Positions 49,001-53,009 of a DNA stretch of 64,000 nucleotides are shown in pieces. The translations under genes and the position numbers were made by a program. The DNA lies in assembly GCA_030386875.1 (NCBI GenBank), contig CM059563.1, positions 35,130,139-35,194,138 on the forward strand, given 5' to 3'. Source of the stretch: Morinoia aosen (taxonomy: Eukaryota > Arthropoda > Malacostraca > Amphipoda > Talitridae). A model generated the notes under the pieces. The model was not told the origin of the DNA and made no database searches. It saw only the letters and a list, made by a program, of their open reading frames with translations. Within the stretch, counting starts at the first letter, position 1. Each line of letters opens with the position of its first letter.

Positions 49001-50646
49001 TTCTTTAACAACTTCCGATCGCCGGTTGCGACAGTGGTAGCTACGACGGCGTTTGTCGTAGCTCTGGCGTACTCGTGAGTGTCACTACCTCTTCTCGCAT
49101 TGTTCATCTCATAAGGTCAAGTAACCGGATTTTATTTAAAGAAAATACAATCATTTATGTGCCATAGAAGTAAACTACCTGAAAATTAGCAACTTTTTAT
49201 AAAAATTCAGCCCATCCTGTAATATGTATGTCACTGATGATGGTCCATGATTCATGTCATCCCCTTACTCTAAAGATTGGTCATAAAAAAGAACGAAAAA
49301 TGTCTGACAATGGCAGGTCTCTGTTACATATAACATTTCAGAAGCTATATAAGCAAGCGGCACGTTAAATTTCATTTTATTTGGTGCTTCAAATTTAAAC
49401 TGCTTACTGAATAAATTACTAATCAGAGAATGTAAGAATAACATTCTATTCTCTAGGTTGTAAAACAAAGTTACAGTGTTGCCGAATACCGATGTTCCTG
49501 ATACAGACCTAAATATTAGGTTGGTGCAAAAATAATGTCTGATGTTTAAAACGAATGTTTTAAATTACATTCGTCAATTGTTTTCATTGTGTACTAAGTG
49601 TAATATATTTCAGTGACTAAACTAAACGATTTTTTCAGATTATCTCTGCTAGGTTCATATATTTTATAAATATTGGCATTCATGTTTCTCTCATCTAAAG
49701 ATCACATGAGAAATGTTGTACTGTACGAGTTTCATAAAATTATTAGTGTAAGTGCAGCCGCCAAATTTATCCAGATTACTTAGGGGGCTGATATAATGAA
49801 ATCTCGTTTCCGAAGTGATGATTTCACTTTAAAAGATATGTCAAAAAAGATCGTCCGAGAATATTTTATTTCGATCAGTTGATTATTCTTGTGCCCAAGA
49901 ATCCTACTGTTACTACTTGAGAAATTACACGGCAGACGTGGCCCACACAACCTGCTTCTGATTTTCATTTGTTTCGAGGACTACAGAACCATTTAAGTAG
50001 ATTTAGATTAGCAACGAGAGAAGAAATTGAAAATGAGTTGAAGTTGTATTTTGATTCTAAGCCTACAGAATTTTACAACCGGAGGATTTATAAGCTGGTT
50101 ACAAGGTGAAATGAGATCATTGAAAGCGAGGGAGAGTATCTTAATGAACTAATATTTCCATAGCCATTAATTCGTTTATTTTTTCCCAAGGTCTTCAAAT
50201 GGAACATTATTTTCGTACCAACCTCATACATTGTATTTGGTTTTTCTCCTCGAATGCTCAACAAGCTCAGTGATCAGCAAAGCACTGTACACCTCAGAGT
50301 GTGATGAATTTTACTGTGTTAGTTTAAATATTTTTACATTCACTAATTTGCTGGATCATGTTCATTTCCTGATGTAAATTAGTTTTTGCTAATATTATCT
50401 ACTATAATCTAGTTAATCTAATAGTACTCGCCCTAAAGTGCGCTAATTTTTACGATGCATGAGCTTTGTTGACTAGCTGAACTCGTAATGTTTTTGACGT
50501 TCTCTAATAGAATTAACTAAAGGTTTTTTCTGCACAGTTTCTTTCTCTACTGCTACGTGGGCTACGGTACGCCCACCTCTGGACCGTACAATCCCAGCAA
50601 CTCAACATTCAGACACCTTCGTTTGTACGACCACTGGCAAATATGA
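3923..50646 (+). CDS. POMT2: Protein O-mannosyltransferase 2 gene, 14 exons, 5' incomplete
   Basis: Seen: 14 exons with matching phases (109, 109, 160, 107, 95, 151, 184, 260, 89, 152, 154, 138, 91 and 109 bp) join into 635 codons and a TGA. The order of motifs follows animal POMT2: a transmembrane stretch with [17 protein letters not shown], then [11 protein letters not shown], the MIR-domain region with [12 protein letters not shown] and GDVIRLLHN, then [35 protein letters not shown] and a short C-terminus. Known: POMT2 acts with POMT1 in the ER membrane and transfers mannose from dolichyl-phosphate mannose to Ser/Thr of proteins such as dystroglycan. The WPI-Y and LLGNP motifs favour POMT2 over POMT1. 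About the first 150-170 residues, including the catalytic N-terminal loop, lie outside the window. No exon is broken, so the gene is probably functional although its introns are full of transposons. Confidence 0.93.
3975..4199 (+). repeat. 72-bp tandem duplication of exon 1 3' end plus donor
   Basis: The 72-bp block from TGGACCATGACGAAG through the donor CAG|GTCAGT to CTCCCTT is present at 3975-4046 and 4047-4118. A third copy of 60 bp has a 12-bp deletion, and a partial fourth follows. The second copy keeps an intact donor at 4104 in the same phase, and the extra 72 bp are open, so its use would add 24 residues in frame. In the third copy the base before the donor is changed (CAT|GTCAGT) and an in-frame TGA precedes it. 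A (TA)n tract follows at 4202-4219. Confidence 0.9.
4739..4847 (+). CDS. POMT2: POMT2 exon 2 of window
   Basis: Encodes [19 protein letters not shown] followed by [16 protein letters not shown], the conserved POMT2 segment with the ILLDP motif at a membrane helix. Acceptor TTCTGCAG, donor AAGT|GTAAGC; it enters in phase 1 and leaves in phase 2. Confidence 0.93.
4960..5121 (+). repeat. 36-bp intronic tandem repeat, four copies
   Basis: Units beginning AGTGGAGAACAGGAGCTGGT start at 4960, 4996, 5032 and 5068, with a diverged partial fifth from 5104. It lies in the 328-bp intron between exons 2 and 3. Open frames across it are repeat artefacts. Confidence 0.92.
5176..5335 (+). CDS. POMT2: POMT2 exon 3 of window
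   Basis: Encodes [20 protein letters not shown] then [20 protein letters not shown], a hydrophobic segment matching the KFVGLF motif of POMT2. Acceptor CCCACAG; donor GTG|GTGAGT, phase 0. It is more GC-rich than the flanking intron. Confidence 0.93.
5343..5566 (+). repeat. About 112-bp tandem duplication after exon 3
   Basis: Two diverged copies share AACTTATTGCAGAACGAAAG-type sequence and TTCCTTGCTGG; the second begins near 5454. It starts a few bases inside the intron and does not include the donor. Confidence 0.75.
6046..6152 (+). CDS. POMT2: POMT2 exon 4 of window
   Basis: Encodes [20 protein letters not shown] then [15 protein letters not shown], a membrane helix equivalent to the POMT2 segment before the first MIR repeat. 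Acceptor TCTTACAG, donor TC|GTAAGT, phase 2. It was found by its reading frame and flanking splice signals. Confidence 0.9.
6153..8737. other. Intron 4, no gene recognised
   Basis: No further exon is needed, since exon 4 phase 2 joins directly to exon 5. The part around 6755-7080 shares short diverged stretches (for example CGGGCTAACGTCGGAC) with 10145-10440, hinting at two old copies of one dispersed repeat. Nothing else was recognised. Confidence 0.45.
8738..8832 (+). CDS. POMT2: POMT2 exon 5 of window
   Basis: Encodes [20 protein letters not shown] then [11 protein letters not shown], matching the POMT2 lumenal stretch leading into the first MIR repeat. Acceptor CACGCAG, donor GCAG|GTGTGT, phase 1. 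Confidence 0.92.
9141..9351. mobile_element. piggyBac-type MITE, 211 bp
   Basis: Terminal inverted repeats CACTTTGACTGCGACGTG and GCAGTCAACGTG are bordered by TTAA at 9137-9140 and 9352-9355, the target duplication typical of piggyBac. There is no coding capacity. It ends 41 bp before POMT2 exon 6, so it forms the distal part of that acceptor region. A diverged relative lies near 56836-57064. Confidence 0.85.
9393..9543 (+). CDS. POMT2: POMT2 exon 6 of window
   Basis: Encodes [20 protein letters not shown] then [20 protein letters not shown], the first MIR repeat with its hallmark YLHSH motif. Acceptor CTCGACAG with a weak pyrimidine tract; donor AAT|GTGAGT, phase 2. Confidence 0.94.
9543..9862 (+). 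repeat. About 158-bp tandem duplication starting at exon 6 donor
   Basis: Two diverged copies (from 9543 and from about 9701) align over TGAGTG, GCC-TAC, TCAAAA-TTCT-TGATA and CTTTCTGATTTATT-like segments. The second copy has TTGAGTG where the first has the donor GTGAGTG, so its donor GT is lost. Confidence 0.65.
9863..11189. other. Intron 6, no gene recognised
   Basis: AT-rich intron. The part from 10145 to 10440 looks like a diverged copy of 6755-7080. The 5' end of the LINE that follows may begin somewhere after 10800, but I cannot place it. Confidence 0.4.
11190..12240 (+). pseudogene. LINE family A endonuclease, broken
   Basis: Reading across stops one sees [27 protein letters not shown], a YRPPT box, CGDFNYDLL and, near the end, YDHFPVFL, which correspond to the N-terminal, GDFN and SDH motifs of APE-type LINE endonucleases. 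In-frame stops follow FDVLSFT and FNYDLL, and the SDH serine is Tyr. It would nick target DNA for target-primed reverse transcription if intact. Confidence 0.85.
12285..12690 (+). repeat. Non-LINE stretch with degenerate repeats inside LINE
   Basis: The LINE frame is lost after an [24 protein letters not shown] stretch and resumes at [14 protein letters not shown] near 12706. Between them are degenerate units of about 40 bp of the form ACATCGAACAAACAAGCTTT followed by GTTCATTGCGATG. This may be an insertion, but no clear boundaries are visible. Confidence 0.45.
13100..14441 (+). pseudogene. LINE family A reverse transcriptase, frameshifted
   Basis: The first part (from about 13124) has [40 protein letters not shown] and [20 protein letters not shown], the conserved RT blocks. 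The catalytic FADD box reads FTDDP, followed by a frameshift near 13650 into the frame that continues to 14441 through [20 protein letters not shown] and the C-terminal region. The Ala to Thr change, frameshift and neighbouring stops make it inactive. Confidence 0.92.
15292..15297 (+). promoter_or_regulatory. TATA box of the probable LTR
   Basis: TATAAG preceded by AACCAATC at about 15175 (CCAAT-like), consistent with an LTR promoter. Inference from motif and position only. Confidence 0.4.
16291..16296 (+). terminator. Poly(A) signal of the probable LTR
   Basis: AATAAA about 140 bp before the 3' boundary of the insert. Confidence 0.45.
16527..18125. other. Intron 6, no gene recognised
   Basis: AT-rich. 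Around 17400-17600 there is a degenerate repeat of the form GGGGCAATTGTCCGG / TTAGTTATCCGGGA, about five short units. No coding region was seen. Confidence 0.45.
17415..17600. repeat. Degenerate short repeats, CCGGG-type
   Basis: Loose tandem units resembling GGGCAATTGTCCGGGGTTAG and AGTTATCCGGGATGAAA, with variable spacing. No function is apparent. Confidence 0.5.
18540..18724. mobile_element. 185-bp MITE
   Basis: Inverted ends AAGCGGCCCATAGACGATCA and its near complement at 18701-18724, with further internal dyads built from TTGACAATATTGA-like sequence. There is no coding capacity and no clear target duplication. Confidence 0.75.
19188..19322 (+). repeat. 27-bp tandem repeats, TTTGTCTATTAGTACGCCTCG
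   Basis: About five diverged units of the form ATGGTTTGTCTATTAGTACG plus CCTCGT. The same family occurs in the opposite orientation at 51288-51412. Confidence 0.75.
19391..19640 (+). mobile_element. tRNA-derived SINE
   Basis: A Pol III A box-like TGGCACATCGG at 19401 and a B box GGTTCGTATCC at 19444 have tRNA-like spacing. A non-tRNA body follows to about 19640. It sits inside the TA-target transposon. The ends and any target duplication are not clear. Confidence 0.75.
21330..22592. mobile_element. Long fold-back element
   Basis: Two inverted arms of about 450 bp, left from about 21330 and right ending about 22592. For example, TACATGAATGACATTCTGCT at 21419 reappears inverted near 22486, and TAGCCACAGTTCTTTTAGTG near 21580 reappears inverted near 22330. 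The centre (21885-22140) has a direct duplication of TATAGCGGTAGGTTTAGTTT-like sequence. A MITE interrupts the left arm. No coding sequence was seen. Confidence 0.85.
21608..21766. mobile_element. 159-bp palindromic MITE in fold-back arm
   Basis: Ends AATAAAGCTTCTAACCCACC and its inverted copy, flanked by TATA on both sides. The right arm of the fold-back element provides the empty site (ATTATAGG). The core contains GGCTCCAAGATGGCGGCGCC-like sequence. The element is almost wholly self-complementary. Confidence 0.85.
22593..23108. other. End of intron 6
   Basis: No gene or bounded repeat recognised. It ends in the acceptor CTCACCACCAG of exon 7. Confidence 0.5.
23109..23292 (+). CDS. POMT2: POMT2 exon 7 of window
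   Basis: Encodes [20 protein letters not shown] then [20 protein letters not shown], the second MIR repeat with the G-D-I/V-RL-H motif. Acceptor ACCACCAG, donor GTG|GTGAGT, phase 0. Confidence 0.92.
23293..24722. other. Intron 7, no gene recognised
   Basis: AT-rich. An open frame at 23558-23917 has no recognisable domain and intron-like composition. Nothing further to report up to the fold-back repeat at 24723. Confidence 0.5.
24723..25047. mobile_element. 325-bp fold-back MITE
   Basis: Two arms of about 142 bp, 24723-24865 and 24906-25047, with a 40-bp loop. Shared arm sequence includes GAAATGACGACTTGAAATAA and CCCGTAGGAATAGGCT. Outer ends are GGTTGTGTAAT and GGTGTTGCGTAAT (inverted). Confidence 0.85.
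25414..25673 (+). CDS. POMT2: POMT2 exon 8 of window
   Basis: Encodes [20 protein letters not shown], then an acidic and Ser-rich insert, then [20 protein letters not shown] and ends HT-W. It covers the third MIR repeat, about 35 residues longer than in human. The acceptor TTTCCAG is in phase 0. The only donor that keeps frame with exon 9 is ATG|GCAAGT at 25674, a GC-AG intron; the nearby CAA|GTAATT would put exon 9 out of frame. Confidence 0.88.
25678..28034. other. Intron 8, first part, no gene recognised
   Basis: No exon, RNA gene or bounded element identified. Open frames at 27010-27234, 27357-27572 and 27479-27724 show nothing recognisable. Confidence 0.45.
28035..28395 (+). repeat. Dispersed retroposon-like repeat, copy 1
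   Basis: About 360 bp, roughly 80% similar by eye to 30246-30606, sharing GGGAATTACCGCTCCCAGGG, AGAATAGGTTTTTGTTTTGT and TAAATGGTGCCTTCATCCTT. It ends in a short AT-rich tail. Likely the 3' end of a LINE or a SINE-like retroposon. Confidence 0.7.
28396..29758. other. Intron 8, second part, no gene recognised
   Basis: No coding similarity seen. No bounded element recognised. Confidence 0.45.
29759..29847 (+). CDS. POMT2: POMT2 exon 9 of window
   Basis: Encodes [20 protein letters not shown] then IFEQNINPK, matching the POMT2 stretch with the INPKLPN motif completed by the next exon. Acceptor CTTTGCAG, donor AAAT|GTGAGT, phase 1. Confidence 0.92.
30246..30660 (+). repeat. Dispersed retroposon-like repeat, copy 2, (AAT)n tail
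   Basis: Second copy of the 28035 repeat, followed by a clean (AAT)n run (about 30615-30660), the kind of 3' tail left by LINE-mediated insertion. Confidence 0.75.
31212..31290 (+). repeat. Dispersed retroposon-like repeat, copy 3 fragment
   Basis: A short match to the 3' part of the 28035/30246 family, with ACTAAATGGTATCTTCCTCC and GGAACATCTTTGCTG. Confidence 0.5.
31300..31650 (+). repeat. Degenerate GTGTGGAAC-type repeats
   Basis: Irregular units such as GTGTGGAATAGGAAAAGAATG and TGTGTGTGGAAC recur with variable spacing. The open frame across it (31213-31653) has a repeated [13 protein letters not shown] pattern and is a by-product of the repeat. Confidence 0.6.
31651..32715. other. Intron 9, no gene recognised
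   Basis: AT-rich sequence without recognised exon or element. Confidence 0.5.
32719..33831. mobile_element. TTA-target non-autonomous DNA transposon, 1113 bp
   Basis: Inverted ends AGGAGGTCAACCCAGGC and AGGGATCAACCCAAGC (as complement), with TTA at 32716-32718 and 33832-33834, as for PIF/Harbinger-type elements. The interior is AT-rich with a direct duplication of GCTTCAAGGATTCTAAAACT followed by GTCTTTGG at about 32958 and 33599, and a poly-C run near 32838. No transposase is visible. Confidence 0.7.
33966..34117 (+). CDS. POMT2: POMT2 exon 10 of window
   Basis: Completes INPKLPN and encodes [20 protein letters not shown] and [13 protein letters not shown], the lumenal stretch with the WPI-Y motif of POMT2. 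Acceptor CATCCAG, donor TCG|GTATGA, phase 0. It begins 135 bp after the TTA-target transposon. Confidence 0.94.
34118..34944. other. Intron 10, nothing recognised
   Basis: 827-bp intron without identifiable element. Confidence 0.6.
34945..35098 (+). CDS. POMT2: POMT2 exon 11 of window
   Basis: Encodes [20 protein letters not shown] then a membrane helix [18 protein letters not shown]. The LLGNP motif precedes the helix as in POMT2. Acceptor TGTCCAG, donor AACG|GTGGGT, phase 1. Confidence 0.94.
35099..36491. other. Intron 11, part before the LTR element
   Basis: AT-rich with A/T runs. Open frames at 35399-35661 show nothing recognisable. Confidence 0.5.
36787..36792 (+). terminator. LTR poly(A) signal, 5' copy
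   Basis: AATAAA in AGAAAATAAATCACTG, same position as in the 3' LTR (44152). It would end R if used. Confidence 0.6.
36993..38788. mobile_element. TTA-target DNA transposon nested in the 5' LTR, 1796 bp
   Basis: Inverted ends AGCTGGGTTTACACGGAGGG and its complement at the right end, with TTA on both sides (36990-36992, 38789-38791). The 3' LTR (GTTGGTCATTTAGGAAG at about 44347) is the empty site. A PIF/Harbinger-like target, though no transposase was recognised. It contains a nested hAT element. Confidence 0.9.
37848..38683 (-). mobile_element. Small hAT element nested in the TTA transposon
   Basis: Ends CAGGGTTGCCGA and CAGGGCTGCCGA (inverted), with 8-bp flanks GTTATCTC and GGCATCTC (6 of 8 identical, a decayed target duplication). 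A minus-strand open frame at 38320-38568 with [19 protein letters not shown] resembles a fragment of hAT-related transposases. 836 bp, non-autonomous. Confidence 0.72.
38792..39161 (+). repeat. Four tandem hairpin units in 5' LTR
   Basis: Four units of about 90-100 bp share CAGTTCGGCAC and CTTCTGTTGCCCTAGCGG. Each is bounded by its own inverted pair: AGGAAGACG/CGTCTTCCT, GGTACCGCC/GGCGGTAC, GGTGCCAC/GTGGTACC, and TACCGCC/GGCGGTA. Each also has an inner dyad such as AACAGAA/TTCTGTT. They lie downstream of the poly(A) signal, so they would be part of the 5' leader of the element RNA. See the matching array at 44358-44724. Confidence 0.85.
39287..39305 (+). promoter_or_regulatory. Primer binding site
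   Basis: TGGTGCCCGAACAGGGACC begins five bases after the 5' LTR. It matches the 3' end of tRNA-Lys with one change, as in other elements with a TGGCGCCCGAACAGGGAC site. Confidence 0.8.
39388..40560 (+). pseudogene. gag of the integrase-first element
   Basis: From ATG at 39388, a short N-terminus, a highly charged Ala/Glu/Arg coiled-coil-like stretch ([20 protein letters not shown]), then a capsid-like region with [18 protein letters not shown] and [20 protein letters not shown], and a Cys/His knuckle with [15 protein letters not shown]. Two in-frame stops (39412, 39718) break it. The capsid and knuckle regions are otherwise open. Confidence 0.85.
40600..40900 (+). pseudogene. Retropepsin-like protease region
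   Basis: [19 protein letters not shown] occupies the position of the D-S/T-G active site of retroviral-type aspartic proteases; here it reads D-G-R, so the catalytic motif is altered. [10 protein letters not shown] follows as the flap/ILG-like motif. In frame with gag. Confidence 0.75.
41090..42260 (+). pseudogene. Integrase, upstream of RT, frameshifted
   Basis: The HHCC zinc-binding domain is visible as [10 protein letters not shown] and YCHSCHTCQ. The catalytic core has SVDLVGPL (first Asp), then after a 1-base frameshift near 41597 TSDNGTQF (second Asp) and [12 protein letters not shown] (Glu). A GPY/F-type C-terminal module with TWKGPYTV and HINLLRQYH follows. A TGA at 42129 interrupts the core-to-C-terminal link. 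Position before RT is the reverse of the usual Ty3/gypsy order. Confidence 0.92.
42400..43400 (+). pseudogene. Reverse transcriptase of the integrase-first element
   Basis: The fingers region has [20 protein letters not shown] and [19 protein letters not shown] one-base frameshift lies near 42737, then [20 protein letters not shown] and [20 protein letters not shown]. The catalytic box YMDDILIAS is at 43025-43051. Stops at 42315 and the frameshift inactivate it; the active site itself is intact. Confidence 0.94.
43440..43861 (+). pseudogene. RNase H of the integrase-first element
   Basis: [18 protein letters not shown] (first catalytic Asp), [18 protein letters not shown] (Glu), [11 protein letters not shown] (Asp) and VDNHLADF form the usual Ty3/gypsy RNase H. 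A stop at 43661 replaces a residue before GREFVL. The frame runs straight into the 3' LTR at 43862, so no integrase follows. I see no purine-rich tract directly before the LTR. Confidence 0.92.
44152..44157 (+). terminator. LTR poly(A) signal, 3' copy
   Basis: AATAAA in AGAAAATAAATCACTG, the likely 3' end signal of the element RNA. In the POMT2 sense direction it could also cause premature polyadenylation in intron 11. Confidence 0.6.
44358..44724 (+). repeat. Four tandem hairpin units in 3' LTR
   Basis: Same array as in the 5' LTR: outer pairs at 44358/44439 (AGGAAGACG/CGTCTTCCT), 44450/44517 (GTACCGCC/GGCGGTAC), 44546/44614 (GGTGCCAC/GTGGTACC) and 44650/44717. Unit bodies are similar while the closing stems differ but stay complementary. 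Confidence 0.85.
44850..45161. other. End of intron 11
   Basis: AT-rich intron sequence up to the acceptor TTTTTGTAG of exon 12; nothing recognised. Confidence 0.6.
45162..45299 (+). CDS. POMT2: POMT2 exon 12 of window
   Basis: Encodes [20 protein letters not shown] then [20 protein letters not shown], a membrane helix followed by the strongly conserved HYLPF and RVLYxHHYFPA motif of the PMT C-terminal region. Acceptor TTTGTAG, donor ACAG|GTAACA, phase 1. Its last 44 bp are the first unit of a tandem repeat. Confidence 0.95.
45256..45702 (+). repeat. 50-bp tandem repeat of exon 12 end plus donor, nine units
   Basis: Nine units (eight of 50 bp, one of 47 bp) of CCACCACTACTTCCCTGCAC followed by TGCAGTTCTCCTCCCTGCTG and ACAG|GTAACA. 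The first unit is the real exon end and donor; the other eight are intronic and all keep CAG|GTAACA. Reading past the first donor shifts frame and meets a TGA within one unit. Units alternate between ACC-ACC-ACT and ATC-ACC-ATT types. Confidence 0.95.
45703..47366. other. Intron 12, no gene recognised
   Basis: No coding similarity seen. Open frames at 45725-45913 and 46326-46639 are unremarkable. Confidence 0.5.
47475..47965. repeat. Inverted repeat pair inside the mariner relic
   Basis: GGATAAAAAGGAAAAACAAT with TGTGGCTAAGAAAATCAT at the left reappears inverted at about 47920-47965 (ATGATATTCTTAGCCACGTT). Probably a small fold-back element; ends and target duplication unclear. Confidence 0.5.
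48150..48575 (-). pseudogene. mariner-family transposase fragment
   Basis: On the minus strand, with frameshifts, [38 protein letters not shown] and [13 protein letters not shown] can be read, followed by a degraded [24 protein letters not shown] stretch. These match the catalytic-core half of mariner DDE transposases common in arthropods. Several stops and shifts make it dead. Confidence 0.8.
48601..48983. other. End of intron 12
   Basis: AT-rich, nothing recognised; ends in the acceptor TTCGTTGCAG. Confidence 0.55.
48984..49074 (+). CDS. POMT2: POMT2 exon 13 of window
   Basis: Encodes [20 protein letters not shown] then TAFVVALAY, a loop and membrane helix matching the penultimate POMT2 helix. 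Acceptor GTTGCAG, donor TC|GTGAGT, phase 2. Confidence 0.92.
49516..50226 (+). mobile_element. mariner deletion derivative, 711 bp
   Basis: Inverted ends TTAGGTTGGTGCAAAAATAA and its complement at the right (ATTATTTTCGTACCAACCT-), flanked by TA on both sides. These are the ends of the cecropia/Hsmar1-type mariners. The interior keeps both ends of a transposase but lacks the middle. Confidence 0.9.
49683..50165 (+). pseudogene. mariner transposase remnant
   Basis: The N-terminal helix-turn-helix part starts near 49683 ([16 protein letters not shown] then VSAAAKF) and continues to [10 protein letters not shown]. The C-terminal part has [34 protein letters not shown] and [12 protein letters not shown]. 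The catalytic middle is deleted and frames are shifted. Confidence 0.85.
50538..50646 (+). CDS. POMT2: POMT2 last exon
   Basis: Encodes [20 protein letters not shown] then [15 protein letters not shown] and TGA. The SF-LY-YGT start and the short W-containing C-terminus (LYDHWQI against LDSWDF in human) identify the end of POMT2. Acceptor CTGCACAG. Confidence 0.95.
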
Positions 50647-51155
50647 ACTGTCGTGCGCCTCTCATTCACTCTTACGGAACTACGACCAGAAATCTTTCAT
50701 AAAAGGTTCGGCTCTGTTATTATTGGATTAGAGACCTACGTAAGGAATTAGAATGCATGTAGTGTGTCGACAATCCTTTCACATATAGTACGGGAGTTAT
50801 CCCAATGCTTCGAGCTTTCGTGCGTTAAGTTTGCTCAATATTGCCATAAAAAAGTTGACCAGGAATCACCGTATTTTGTTCATTTGCAGCATAAATTATA
50901 AGTTTCTTACTTCGAGTGGAACTATTTTTGGAGAAAAGCTTATTGGATTGCAAATTTCAGTTTCAGACCAGATATTTTCTTCGTTTGAAAAAGGGTGACG
51001 CAAAATGCATGTATTTTGAACTGGTATTATTGCCTTTATTTTGACCAATTGGTAGTGTAACCAATTTATGAACTGTCTTATTTTCTCCCGTTAGTCTCGT
51101 TTTTTACGTTTTATAGCTAACGTCAGACAGATGGTGGCGTTCTTCGTAAATATAC

Positions 51156-51161
51156 AATAAA
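51156..51161 (+). terminator. Candidate POMT2 poly(A) signal
   Basis: AATAAA in TACAATAAAAGTT, 510 bp after the stop codon, the first canonical hexamer seen downstream. Use is inferred from position only. Confidence 0.5.
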
Positions 51162-51287
51162 AGTTCTTCTGTGAAAGAAGAAAGAAAGAAAAACAATTTA
51201 TTGCCAAAAAAGTTGACACATGAGATACATGCCAGCATATTGGCTTTTAAAAATTTCCTAATATTAGACGTCCTTAGAGAAACGTAC

Positions 51288-51412
51288 CATACGAGGAGTA
51301 CTAACAAACAAATTATATACGTGGTCTACTATTAGTCAAACCATACGAGATGTACTAATAGACAAATTATACGAGGTGTGCTAATAGACACACCATACGT
51401 GGCGTGCTCACA
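51288..51412 (-). repeat. 27-bp tandem repeats, inverted relative of 19.2 kb
   Basis: Units such as ACCATACGAGATGTACTAAT plus AGACAAATT; the complement is the TTTGTCTATTAGTACGCCTCG type found at 19188-19322. About four diverged units. Confidence 0.75.
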
Positions 51413-51453
51413 GATTACCCCCGACAAAGGCTAGTTAAATCAAAAATAGGAAG

Positions 51454-51599
51454 TCTGTAACCGACAGCCACCCAGTACACTGATACGTGCTTCCCAGTGT
51501 TTCCTTACTCCTGCCTTGGTAGTCTAAAGCTACTGAAACTGTAGTTTGCAGCTACAGCTAAATAAACATCATGTTGTGTTGAAAAGAAACTACACAACA
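51454..51599 (+). repeat. 5' LTR remnant of the Mag element
   Basis: Aligns without gaps to 58874-59019; the first 153 bp of the LTR are missing, so no target duplication can be tested. Confidence 0.9.
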
Positions 51600-51604
51600 T
51601 TATT

Positions 51605-51622
51605 TGGCGACGAAGATTTCGA
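51605..51622 (+). promoter_or_regulatory. Primer binding site of the Mag element
   Basis: TGGCGACGAAGATTTCGA, five bases after the LTR, resembles the TTTGGCGACGA start typical of Mag-like elements. The tRNA was not assigned. Confidence 0.6.
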
Positions 51623-51666
51623 ATCTGTAAAGTGAATTTGAAATTTAAAAGTGCTCTGAAACCAAG

Positions 51667-52620
51667 ATGGAGTATGCTATAGTTGGCTGTCCTCCATTCG
51701 ACGTTGAAGTAGAAACAGTGTGTGAATTCTTACTAAGATTCAGAGTGCAGTGTGCAAACTCTCTTCAGAAGGCGGGAAACAATGGCGATGAGAAAGCTAG
51801 TATTTATTTTAGTTAAAGCTTTGCCTGTAAACATCATTACTGATCTACAACGAAGAATTAAACCTACGTTACTCGCTGATGATGAACTAGTTGAACCAGA
51901 AAAAAATTTATACAGCAATTTGGAATCAATAAATCGATTGTAGGCGCGTCTGTTACATTTCTAAACAGAAAGCAAGGTGTCAATGAATCCATAGAAAGTT
52001 ATTCTAAAACGTTAAATGACTTAGCATCTGCGTGCAACTACGATAATTTCTGTCGTGGTAGTTTCTTGCGAGATACTTTCGTTGCTGGTCTACGTTCATC
52101 ACAAATTCTCAGTGTAGTTCTACAGAAGTGTGACCGAAAATATTTCAACGAGTGGGTTGAACACGCAAAACGCATCAAACAGTTAAGTTCCGATGCTCAC
52201 GATATTATTCGTAAGGATTCGTCTTCATTGTTTTTCACGACAGAAAAATTACAGCCGAATTACAAATGCATATGTTGTGGCGCTAAGCAGAAGCATCTTA
52301 AAAGAAGAGCTATGCTTTGAAATTGAAGTGTAATACATGTGGGAAAACAAGCCACATCTCTAAAGTTTGCAAACTCACAACGAATGCAGCGCGGCCTCGT
52401 CCACCTACACGTGGAAGATTTCACACAACCCGCGCTCATATGGTGCAGCCTTAACGGTGCGGTTGTCATGGCAACGTCGGAAAAGAAGATTTGGAACGCG
52501 CTGCTCGCAGAGTTCACGCGAGTCTCTATAGCGAAGAAACGAATTCACTATGCAGAATCCTGGAAACGATACTTGTGACGGTAACTCTGTTCTTAATTTC
52601 TCTGATGCACGTAAAAAAAT
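51667..52620 (+). pseudogene. Mag gag, broken
   Basis: Starts MEYAIVGCPPFDVEVETVCE; after a stop, a frame with VKALPVNIITDLQRRIKPTL, then SVTFLNRKQGVNESIESYSK, GLRSSQILSVVLQKCDRKYF and HAKRIKQL. Two zinc knuckles follow (YKCICCGAKQKH, with a lost downstream part, and LKCNTCGKTSHISKVC in another frame). It would encode capsid and nucleocapsid. Confidence 0.85.
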
Positions 52621-52639
52621 GACTTGAATGATTCTCATT

Positions 52640-53009
52640 TTTTAGAATAAACGCACTGTAATCCCGTTACTAAAAAGCCTACGATATTGATATGCCATTT
52701 TAATGGTAAACCTATTGAATTTCCTTTTGACAATGGCAGTGCGGTCTCGACTATACGTAAAAGTGATGCACTTGCTGTTGGTGCTGTTATAAATCCTACG
52801 TGAAATAAATTGCTCGGATACAGGGGTGGCTCTGTAAATTTGCTTGGTCAATCTCCAGTAATCATTAGCTATGAAGACGTTAGTTTTAAACATAAGTTTC
52901 TCATTGTGGAAGATGATAGAAACAACTTATTTGGCCGAGGTATTTGTTCTAAACTGGACGTAGATGTTGTCATCTCTGATCAATGCGACGCTATAAACAA
53001 AACTGATTC
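52640..53009 (+). pseudogene. Mag protease region
   Basis: GKPIEFPFDNGSAVSTIRKS contains the aspartic-protease site with D-N-G instead of D-S/T-G, followed by VSFKHKFLIVEDDRNNLFGR and a stop at 52801. It ends at the SINE array insertion. Confidence 0.8.
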
